Below, piece by piece: positions 1 through 7,086 of a DNA stretch of 22,899 bases (its first letter is position 1; each line of letters begins with the position of its first letter). The notes below the pieces were generated by a model. It saw only the letters and a list, made by a program, of their open reading frames with translations. It did not search any database and was not told the DNA's origin. The stretch is from a virus. The translations under genes were made by a program, and so were the position numbers. The stretch covers positions 1 to 22,899 of the IMG/VR virus record IMGVR_UViG_3300028027_000250, one strand, 5' to 3'.

Positions 1-230
1 GGCGCAGAACAAATCAACAAGATTATCAAACTTTCTGGGCTGAACTTAATAATACTACCTATGCCACAGATCCAAGTATGGATAGAATTGAAGTGCTATA
101 TAATTCAAGTTTTGACTTTGGTAAGAAGTATGTTCCACAGGCTGTCAGCAATGTTAATGGTGGTAATGGCGGTGGTGGTGGAGGAACTTGGATGGAAACT
201 GAAGGTGGGCCAATTTGGATGCCTAATTAA
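1..230 (+). CDS. C-terminal end of a phage structural protein (partial)
   Basis: The reading frame is open from the window edge (first full codon at 3) and stops with TAA at 228-230, giving the last 75 residues. The visible part is polar. It has a run of glycines (NGGNGGGGGG) followed by a Trp-rich end, TWMETEGGPIWMPN. Glycine-rich linkers with a short aromatic tail are common at the ends of virion proteins. It sits 8 nt before the GNAT gene and just upstream of the J-like tail-tip gene, so a tail or tail-assembly protein is likely. I do not recognise the family, and the N-terminal part lies outside the window. Confidence 0.75.
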   Translation, partial: RRTNQQDYQTFWAELNNTTYATDPSMDRIEVLYNSSFDFGKKYVPQAVSNVNGGNGGGGGGTWMETEGGPIWMPN

Positions 231-238
231 GGAATAAA

Positions 239-700
239 ATGATTAGATTTGAAGTTATTAAAGATGTTTTTACAGTTAAAGATGAAATACAAGGACTACT
301 AGAATTACACTATCAAGAACTTACACTTGATAAGAATGTAATAAAGTTAGATCCTGATTGGAATAGATATCAAACGCTGTTAGAAGAAAATAAACTATGC
401 ATTGTCATTGCCAGAGATGATGATTTACTTGTAGGTTATTCAGTGTTCTTTCTTGACTGGCATATACATTATAAAAATAATATGTTTGCTAGAAATGATG
501 TTTTATTTTTAGCACCAAGTCATCGTCAAGGTATGACTGGTATAAAACTTATTAAATATAGTGAGATGGTATTAGAAGCCTTGAATGTTAGTAAAATAAC
601 TTGGCACGTAAAGTATTCAAAAGATTTTAGAAAAATCTTACACAGATTAGGCTATCAAGACGAAGAAGTTGTTGTTAGCAGAGCATTAAAGGAATTATAA
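239..700 (+). CDS. GNAT-fold acetyltransferase-like phage protein
   Basis: A 153-aa protein with the GNAT core. Residues 62-73 (DLLVGYSVFFLD) look like the central strands, 84-92 like beta-4, and 95-104 (HRQGMTGIKL) like the acetyl-CoA pyrophosphate-binding loop and the start of its helix. The R-x-G-M-x-G form of this loop is the variant I know from phage GNATs next to structural genes. The family usually transfers an acetyl group from acetyl-CoA to an amine, but the substrate of these phage members is unknown. ATG 239 follows AAGGAATAAA at a usual spacing. The stop at 698-700 is one base before the tail-tip gene, so the two are probably co-translated. It may modify or be packaged with tail proteins; that is inference. 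Confidence 0.75.
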   Translation: MIRFEVIKDVFTVKDEIQGLLELHYQELTLDKNVIKLDPDWNRYQTLLEENKLCIVIARDDDLLVGYSVFFLDWHIHYKNNMFARNDVLFLAPSHRQGMTGIKLIKYSEMVLEALNVSKITWHVKYSKDFRKILHRLGYQDEEVVVSRALKEL

Positions 701-701
701 T

Positions 702-3700
702 ATGGCTGCATCACTATGGGCATTTGGAGAATTTGTAGCGACATACGCTGGAGTTGAAGCAGGAACAGCACTTTTTACTCTTACGGCCGGAGCCGTTGCT
801 GTGGGAACCGCTTATGGACTGAGTAGGGTTGTTAATGGTAATCAAAATAAAGGACCAAATAGTGCCCAAGGCAGTCAAGGTGGGCGAATACAAATTCCTC
901 CTGCAACCAATAATAAAATTCCCATAGTCTATGGTAATGCGTTTGTTAATGGTATTATAACGGATGCAAGATTAAAAAGTCTAGGTGGAGAAAACAATGA
1001 TACAATGTATTACTGTATTGTTCTCAGTGAAACCTGTAATAATGCCAGTGCTGCTTACACAGTTGATGACATTTATTGGAATGACCTGCGTTTAGTATTT
1101 GATGCCACAAACAAACAAAAAGCTATAGAAGGTCGTAAGAATGTAGATAATCCTGATGGCGTTACTGAAGACTTTGTTGATACAAACTTTGTTGTTGACG
1201 GTAAGAGTTTTGTTGAAGTTCGTGTTTACGCAGGCAGTAGTGCGGCTGCTGATCAAATCTTCCCTACAACTGGCGCTGTGCCAGCCTGGGAGATGTGGGG
1301 TGATAATGATGGCAGTTGGACCAGTGATTATAAAATGCAGGGTCTTGTATTTGCCATCATTAAATTAACTTATGGTGGTGAAAAAGGATTTACTGGCCTA
1401 GCCAATATGACATTTAAACTGGATAACAATATTAATAATCCAGCAGATGTTTGGTATGACTATATGACATCTAAGCGTTATGGTGCTGGTATTGAAACTT
1501 CAGCCATTGATACAACACCTACTACCAGCGCATTTGCAAAATGGCAAGCGTATTATGATGATGAAATAACTTACACTCCAATTGGTGGCGGTAGCACTAC
1601 ACAAAAGCGTTATACAATTAATAGTATTATTGATACAAGTCAACAGGTCAAAGCAAACATAGACAGTATTTTACAAAATGGTGGTGCTTGGATGAGTTAT
1701 AATGTTGCCACAGGTCTATGGCAACCAATACCTAAACGAGCAGCCACAAGCGGTGAATTAGACGCGGCATTGCAGTTCAGTGATGATAATATTATTTCTG
1801 GTATTACAATGGGTAGCACTCGCTTGGAAGACTTATACAATAAGTTTGAAGTGGAGTTTTACAACAAATACAACAAGGATCAAAAGGCCTATGCTAGATT
1901 AAACTTACCTGCGGCATTGCGTAATGCCAATGAGCCAGACAATCAATTGCGTATGAATCTTGACTTAGTTAACAACTCAGTGCAGGCAGAACTTATTGGA
2001 CAATTAGAACTGCGTCAAAGCCGTGATGACATTGTCATTGATTTTGATTCAACATTTTATGGCATACAGGCACAGGCCGGTGATGTCATTTCTGTTTACA
2101 ATGAATTATATGGATGGTGTGCACCAACTTTCCCTGATGGCAAATACTTTAGAGTAATGCGTGTCAAAGAAATTGAAAGTGATGATGGTAATTTAACTGC
2201 TAGTATACAGGCAGTGGAATACAATCCAGATGCGTATACTGTAGAACCAATCACAGAATTTACAACCATTGCTAATATTGGCATTGGTAATCTTGTCAGT
2301 AGTGTAGGTTTGCCTAGTCCAGATAATCCAACAATTACAAATGTTAGAGCCAATGATAGTGTGCCTAACTTTACATTCAATGTTGCTATTCCAACAACTG
2401 GTGGCCCATTTGATGAAATTGAAATATATTACACAGAAGGTTGGGATCCAAATAGTGTAACTGGTTGGATTGATAATAACAGCACACCTGGAACTTACAG
2501 TGGTGTTGCTGGAAACATTATGACTGTTACTTCAGTAACTTATAACAGTATCAATCCCGGTGATTATTTTGACCTAGGCGGAGTTACAGTTGTTAGTCAA
2601 TTAACACAGACTGCTATTTCAACAAAAACATTTAGCAGTGGTGGTGCACCAGGTGCATTTACATTTACGCTAAACAATGTCACAGGTGTTGTTATTGGAC
2701 AAAAGCCTGGATTAAATTCTCCAGCAGTTGGTATTCCTGCAGATGCTATGGTTGTAGCAATTAGCGGTAATACAGTTACATTGGACAAAGCATTTACAGT
2801 TCAAGCAAGTGGTAATTACAACTTCACTACAGCCGGAGGCACTGGCACTTATACAGTTAATATCCCAACAGCAACTACTGGGACTGATGATTTATTTGAT
2901 CAACCAGTGGACAGTGATTTTATATTTTTAAAGAAAATTACACCTCCAGGCAATGCTAGTAATTTTGAAACTGGAGGAACCTTAAGTGCAATTATCACTG
3001 AATTACCAGCAAACAGTCAATTATATCGTAGATATTTCTTAAAAGCCCGTTTAGGTGTTAAGAAAAACTTTGGAGCATTTACTAATAATGTGCCTGTTGA
3101 CTTAGATGGTAACAGCGTTAATTGGCAGCCAAATCCTATTGGTGAACTTAACACAAGTGTGCCCAGCGTTATAACATTGCATAACAGAGAACCAGGCACT
3201 TATTCCGCACCTGGTGCACCATTAATCTTGCGTCACTTAGCAGATGGAACTATTACAAATGGTTTTGGAACTACAATGACTTATGAAGTGCAGACTCCTG
3301 GAAGTGGAACTGTTGTTGGTGCTTATCACGATGTAGTAATGACTGACAGCACCACTGGTCTTGAAGACTTCCAATGGGGCATCGGCTTAATGAAAAATGG
3401 TGTTCCTCCTAGTGGCTCTGGTGGCGGTGCTCCAGTAGAGCGTCAATTTATTATTGATGGTAATGGTGATGTTCAAATTACAGGAACATTGACTCTTAAC
3501 TATGAAGAAGATGCAGCCAGTTCAATAATTTATGGTAAAACAAATGCGGCTGATAGCAGTTTAACTTGGAATGGAGTAAGTTGGGATTTTGCCAACAACT
3601 TTGGTCTAGTACTTAATAATACAACAACTCCAAAAGGTGTTCAAGGTATTATTGCTGCCAATGATTATTGGTTTGTAGGCGGTTATGATCCTAGCGGAAC

Positions 3701-4487
3701 TGGCAGCAATAATGGTGCTATGGTTATTGCTTCTGGTAACAATGGTAATGAACCTATCTATGTTCGCCAATATGGTGGAGGTGGAAATCCAAGCACAGGT
3801 ATTCCAGGTGCAAATACTATTACTAATGAATTAACATTGTTAGATGCTAGTGGTAATACAACACTACCTGGAACATTAAAATTAGAAGGTAGCACCAGCG
3901 GATCAATAACATTATCAGCAGGAGCAACACCTACCGCAACAACTTATACATTGCCCAGTGCAGATGGCACAAATGGATATGTTCTAAGCACAAATGGTAG
4001 TGGCACATTGAGTTGGATTGCTCGTGGCGATGTAGTTGGTCCAAGTAGTGCCACAGACAATGCAGTGGCTAGATTTAATTTAACCACAGGCAAGTTAATA
4101 CAAAATTCAGGTGTTACCATTGATGACAACAATAATATTGATCTAGGTATTGGTAGTATTACACAAGGCAGTAGCACTAATACAGCAAGTTTTTCTGGAA
4201 GTAATGCCGCTGGTAATACAACAATTGATACATTTGCGGCAGCAACTTATAGAAGCGGCAAATATGCAATAACTTTTACCAAAGGCACTGATTATCAAAT
4301 TCTAGAACTTGATGTTATTCACAATGGAACGACTTCATATATAAACACTTACAGTGATATGAAGACTGCGAGTAATCTTGTTACTTTAGCCACTAGCATT
4401 AGTTCAGGTAATGTTTTAATCAGTGGCACAGTTGTAGGCGGTGGCACACTAACCTGGCGTGTGTATAGAGTATTATTCAATGTTTAA
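702..4487 (+). CDS. Lambda J-like tail tip attachment protein with fibre-type C-terminus
   Basis: A 1261-aa protein. Residues 1-45 hold a hydrophobic, Ala/Gly-rich segment. From about residue 62 comes the J-type start: IPPATNNKIPIVYGNAFVNG, then a YYCIVLSE strand and DDIYWNDLRL. Residues about 535-620 look like a fibronectin III-type domain. From about 604 there is an Ig/lectin-like insert. The end holds a YTLP...LSW fibre module (about 1085-1110) and a C-terminal domain (about 1174-1261) shared with the 324-aa protein at 6090. J proteins form the tail tip and contact the host receptor. Lambda J is about 1130 aa, so the length fits. AAAGGA lies 7 nt before the ATG. The gene heads a block of fibre genes with short gaps. 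I infer a hub to which the fibres attach. Confidence 0.85.
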   Translation: MAASLWAFGEFVATYAGVEAGTALFTLTAGAVAVGTAYGLSRVVNGNQNKGPNSAQGSQGGRIQIPPATNNKIPIVYGNAFVNGIITDARLKSLGGENNDTMYYCIVLSETCNNASAAYTVDDIYWNDLRLVFDATNKQKAIEGRKNVDNPDGVTEDFVDTNFVVDGKSFVEVRVYAGSSAAADQIFPTTGAVPAWEMWGDNDGSWTSDYKMQGLVFAIIKLTYGGEKGFTGLANMTFKLDNNINNPADVWYDYMTSKRYGAGIETSAIDTTPTTSAFAKWQAYYDDEITYTPIGGGSTTQKRYTINSIIDTSQQVKANIDSILQNGGAWMSYNVATGLWQPIPKRAATSGELDAALQFSDDNIISGITMGSTRLEDLYNKFEVEFYNKYNKDQKAYARLNLPAALRNANEPDNQLRMNLDLVNNSVQAELIGQLELRQSRDDIVIDFDSTFYGIQAQAGDVISVYNELYGWCAPTFPDGKYFRVMRVKEIESDDGNLTASIQAVEYNPDAYTVEPITEFTTIANIGIGNLVSSVGLPSPDNPTITNVRANDSVPNFTFNVAIPTTGGPFDEIEIYYTEGWDPNSVTGWIDNNSTPGTYSGVAGNIMTVTSVTYNSINPGDYFDLGGVTVVSQLTQTAISTKTFSSGGAPGAFTFTLNNVTGVVIGQKPGLNSPAVGIPADAMVVAISGNTVTLDKAFTVQASGNYNFTTAGGTGTYTVNIPTATTGTDDLFDQPVDSDFIFLKKITPPGNASNFETGGTLSAIITELPANSQLYRRYFLKARLGVKKNFGAFTNNVPVDLDGNSVNWQPNPIGELNTSVPSVITLHNREPGTYSAPGAPLILRHLADGTITNGFGTTMTYEVQTPGSGTVVGAYHDVVMTDSTTGLEDFQWGIGLMKNGVPPSGSGGGAPVERQFIIDGNGDVQITGTLTLNYEEDAASSIIYGKTNAADSSLTWNGVSWDFANNFGLVLNNTTTPKGVQGIIAANDYWFVGGYDPSGTGSNNGAMVIASGNNGNEPIYVRQYGGGGNPSTGIPGANTITNELTLLDASGNTTLPGTLKLEGSTSGSITLSAGATPTATTYTLPSADGTNGYVLSTNGSGTLSWIARGDVVGPSSATDNAVARFNLTTGKLIQNSGVTIDDNNNIDLGIGSITQGSSTNTASFSGSNAAGNTTIDTFAAATYRSGKYAITFTKGTDYQILELDVIHNGTTSYINTYSDMKTASNLVTLATSISSGNVLISGTVVGGGTLTWRVYRVLFNV

Positions 4488-4501
4488 AAGGAAAATGAAT
4501 T

Positions 4502-5338
4502 ATGGCATTTCAAAATTTTGCAGTTCGTAATGGACTAGAAGTAGAAGGTAGTGTTATTCTATCTGGTAGCTCAAGTGGAACTACTGAAATCAAAGCGGCT
4601 GCTAATGCTCTAGGTGTTTACACTTTACCCAGTGCATTGCCCACAGTTAATGGACAGGTATTAAGTTCAACAACACTGGGAGTTACAAGTTGGGCAACAG
4701 CAGGAGGTGGCACCAATCTTGGATTTACTTCATTAAACTCATCAAGGGATTCTACAGCAACAACTTGGAGTATAGCACCTGGATTAGTATCATCACCTAG
4801 TGCAGCCAGCACTACATCTTTAGCAACAGCCGCCACTGGCAATGTATGGTATGTTCCAGTAAGTTTAAATAATAGTATTAATATAAGTGCATTTGCATTC
4901 AATGTAGTAACAGCCACAGGCGTAACAGTTGGTCCCAGTGTTCAAGTATTTTTTAATAATGTAGATGACTATTGGCAACCAACAACTACTGCATTATATC
5001 TTGGTGAAGTCACAAATATAACAACAACTGGAAACAAAGGCCTAACTGGTCTAACTGGTAAGATTTTACCTGCCGGTAATTATCTATTAGGATTGCAGAT
5101 TGCACCATTTACTGCCACAGCATTTAACCTTAGTGTTAGAAGTGTATTAAGTGCTATACCCGGAACACAGGTGTTTATAGATAATACATCATTTGGCACT
5201 GTGTATTTTTGGGCTAAACGAGGCAGTTTGTCATATACCTCTGGCACTCCAACAGTGGCAGCATATACCACAGATTTCAATTCAACTGGCACACCCGGTT
5301 TTTCTAATTTAGTATATCTAAGATGGACAAAAGTATAA
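4502..5338 (+). CDS. Tail fibre/adhesion protein with VRNG N-terminal module
   Basis: A 278-aa, Ser/Thr/Ala-rich, beta-predicted protein. The N-terminus, FAVRNGLEVEG, matches the start of the 978-aa fibre protein at 7087 (FKVRNGFTVGE), probably an attachment module. Residues 38-66 carry YTLPSALP and VTSW, the same YTLP...SW pattern as near the end of the J-like protein. The rest (about 75-278) is a beta-sandwich-like region with no motif I recognise. It follows the J-like gene by 14 nt, with AAAGGAAAATGAATT before the ATG. A nearly identical leader precedes the 978-aa gene. A role in host-surface binding is inferred from composition and position only. Confidence 0.7.
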   Translation: MAFQNFAVRNGLEVEGSVILSGSSSGTTEIKAAANALGVYTLPSALPTVNGQVLSSTTLGVTSWATAGGGTNLGFTSLNSSRDSTATTWSIAPGLVSSPSAASTTSLATAATGNVWYVPVSLNNSINISAFAFNVVTATGVTVGPSVQVFFNNVDDYWQPTTTALYLGEVTNITTTGNKGLTGLTGKILPAGNYLLGLQIAPFTATAFNLSVRSVLSAIPGTQVFIDNTSFGTVYFWAKRGSLSYTSGTPTVAAYTTDFNSTGTPGFSNLVYLRWTKV

Positions 5339-5348
5339 GGAGAATATT

Positions 5349-5513
5349 ATGACAAAGATTATTGATGTAAATGAATTTTGGGATCAAGATGGCAATCTTG
5401 TATCAAGAGAAGAAGTAGAACGAATTGTTCCAGATGAAACTCCAATGACAGCATTCGTTAATACACTAACAGAAGAACAACGACTGGCACTGTTGGCAGC
5501 TCTTCAGGCATAA
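5349..5513 (+). CDS. Small hypothetical protein (54 aa)
   Basis: The frame runs from ATG 5349 to TAA 5511-5513 and encodes 54 residues. The protein is acidic, with DVNEFWDQDGNLVSREEVE at the start and a helical end, LTEEQRLALLAALQA. AAGGAG (5337-5342) overlaps the preceding stop and lies 6 nt before the start. The gene follows the 278-aa fibre gene by 10 nt and is followed by a promoter-like motif and a hairpin. I do not recognise a family. Position suggests a small accessory of the fibre block such as a chaperone or capping peptide, but nothing in the sequence shows this. Confidence 0.6.
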   Translation: MTKIIDVNEFWDQDGNLVSREEVERIVPDETPMTAFVNTLTEEQRLALLAALQA

Positions 5514-5519
5514 GTTCTG

Positions 5520-5527
5520 CATAAATA
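5520..5527 (+). promoter_or_regulatory. CATAAATA motif, T4-late-promoter-like
   Basis: CATAAATA lies in the 63-nt gap after the 54-aa gene, 49 nt before the ATG of the 167-aa gene. It is one of seven ATAAATA copies, all at gene junctions. The T4 late-promoter octamer is TATAAATA. A hairpin starts 2 nt downstream. I see no good -35 box. Confidence 0.45.
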
Positions 5528-5529
5528 AT

Positions 5530-5555
5530 GGTATAGATTCCGCAGAGTCTATACC
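5530..5555 (+). other. Stem-loop after the ATAAATA motif
   Basis: GGTATAGA (5530-5537) and TCTATACC (5548-5555) form a perfect 8-bp stem with a 10-nt loop. No T-run follows, so it is not a standard terminator. It would lie at or near the 5' end of a transcript started by the adjacent motif and upstream of the AGGAG site of the 167-aa gene. It may protect the mRNA. Confidence 0.55.
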
Positions 5556-5576
5556 TACTTCCTCAGGAGAATCATT

Positions 5577-6080
5577 ATGTCAGGTGTATTAAGTTTCGCA
5601 GATTATTTGGGTGGCCCAGATAACATTCAGGTAGAACAAATCTTCCCTTCAACTAAGCGAACATACGCTTACAACTTCAATCAAAATATCACAGGTTGGA
5701 CTTGGGGCTTAGATGCTCAAACGCTGGTAGTAAATCCAGTTACATATGACCGTAATGGCGTTCCTAACTTTAGTTCAAGTTTAGTTATTGGTTATTTTCC
5801 TAAACAAGACCTAGCAGTAGATACAACTACAATCAATGTAGTAAATGCGGCCGCAGGTCTAGTTAATATTACTATCCCTGGCGGATTATACACAGGCGCA
5901 ATTATTCCTGATGCTCGTAAGAATGTGCCAATCACTATCGTTGGTGTAACTTGGACAACTAACACAACTCCTACACAGGTTAACAGTCATCGTTGGGCTT
6001 TCATACAATGTTATGAACCGGATGTTGACATTGGCAATCCTATTTTATCCGCAGGCTATACAGCACTAACAATAGCCTAA
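5577..6080 (+). CDS. Marine-phage virion structural protein (167 aa)
   Basis: A 167-aa beta-rich protein. Residues 19-43 contain QIFPSTKRTYAYNFNQNITG, followed by DAQTLVVNPVTYDRNGVPNF and a VIGYFP strand. I recognise this pattern (a QxFPxTxRTYAYNF start, then a VxYDRxxGxPNF strand) from uncharacterised structural proteins of T4-like cyanophages and other marine phages. Its exact place in the virion is unknown to me. It begins at ATG 5577 with AGGAG 7 nt upstream. It ends 9 nt before the 324-aa fibre gene. Its own upstream motif and hairpin suggest it may begin a transcript covering the next fibre genes. Confidence 0.65.
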   Translation: MSGVLSFADYLGGPDNIQVEQIFPSTKRTYAYNFNQNITGWTWGLDAQTLVVNPVTYDRNGVPNFSSSLVIGYFPKQDLAVDTTTINVVNAAAGLVNITIPGGLYTGAIIPDARKNVPITIVGVTWTTNTTPTQVNSHRWAFIQCYEPDVDIGNPILSAGYTALTIA

Positions 6081-6089
6081 GGAGATATT

Positions 6090-7064
6090 ATGAGCAATAT
6101 CTCAGTAACAACAACTCAACAAGTTATTGATGTCACTAATACCAGCGGCATTACAGTAACTACACCAGAAGGACAAACAATAGATGTCACAGTTCCTAAT
6201 AGTAGCGTTAGCGTTACTAATACTACAGATGATATTACAGTCGTAAATGGTGGCATTGTCACTTTTGAAAGCGGTGTTAAAAGTGTAAATGGCAACACTG
6301 GACCAGCTGTAGTTTTAACCACGGATAATATCAATGAAGGCACTACTAATCAATATTTTACAAATGCTCGCGCAAGGTCGTCCATCTCTGCGACTGACAC
6401 AGGCGGTGACGGTAGTTTGTCTTACGATAGTAGCACTGGAGTTATTACCTATACTGGTCCCTCAGCCAGTGAAGTGCGAGCCCACTTCTCAGCAGGCACC
6501 GGTGTTACAATCAACAGCGGACAAATAAGCATTGGACAAGCAGTTGCTGTTACAGATTCAGTGACATTTAACAATGTTGCAGTTACTACAAATCTAAGAC
6601 TAAACGGCGACAAAATCTTTAACAGCACCAATGATGAATTCATTAGATTAGTCAAAGACATTAATGGCACTAAGTTTATTGAGTTTGGTGAGCCTGGAAA
6701 CTATGATGTAAGTTTATATCCAGAGGCCGTTGTTTATAAAGGTGACGTTGCACAAACAACCAGCAGTATTACACTGGCAACAACTGCCGCAGATCAGGTC
6801 ATTGACCAATACGATAAAATATCACAGCGAGCCAGTAACTATGTTGTTCAAATTAGAGCAGGCACAGAATATGAAATCTGGGAAGGTATGTTACTACACG
6901 ATGGCACTAATGTTATCACCAATAGTTATGGTGAATTAAGAACTGGATTGACCAGCCTAGCAACTATTACAGCAGATATCAGTGGCGACTATGTGCGCTT
7001 ACTGGCCACACCAACATACGCTAACACGACATTTAGACTCTTCAAAACGATCTTTGAAGAATAA
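6090..7064 (+). CDS. Tail fibre protein with TNxYFTNARA module
   Basis: A 324-aa, Thr/Val/Ser-rich protein. The first 60 residues are short VTVT/TVVN beta repeats. Residues about 77-95 read TTDNINEGTTNQYFTNARA, then SLSYDSSTGVITYTGPSA and HFSAGTGV, a module I know from many phage fibres. Residues 236-324 form a C-terminal domain (GTEYEIWEGMLLHDGTNVI at its centre) that aligns with the last 88 residues of the J-like protein. AAGGAG precedes ATG 6090, and the gene follows the 167-aa gene by 9 nt. It is probably a side or tip fibre. The shared end domain may be a common docking or trimer-capping unit; that is inference. Confidence 0.75.
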   Translation: MSNISVTTTQQVIDVTNTSGITVTTPEGQTIDVTVPNSSVSVTNTTDDITVVNGGIVTFESGVKSVNGNTGPAVVLTTDNINEGTTNQYFTNARARSSISATDTGGDGSLSYDSSTGVITYTGPSASEVRAHFSAGTGVTINSGQISIGQAVAVTDSVTFNNVAVTTNLRLNGDKIFNSTNDEFIRLVKDINGTKFIEFGEPGNYDVSLYPEAVVYKGDVAQTTSSITLATTAADQVIDQYDKISQRASNYVVQIRAGTEYEIWEGMLLHDGTNVITNSYGELRTGLTSLATITADISGDYVRLLATPTYANTTFRLFKTIFEE

Positions 7065-7086
7065 ACAACCAAAGGGAAAATGAACA

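Noticed and set aside
1156-1368. Short + strand frames inside the J-like, 324-aa and primase genes (for example 1156-1368, 6334-6528, 6730-6939, 14861-15076).
   Set aside because: All are out-of-frame shadows of well-supported genes without their own ribosome sites.
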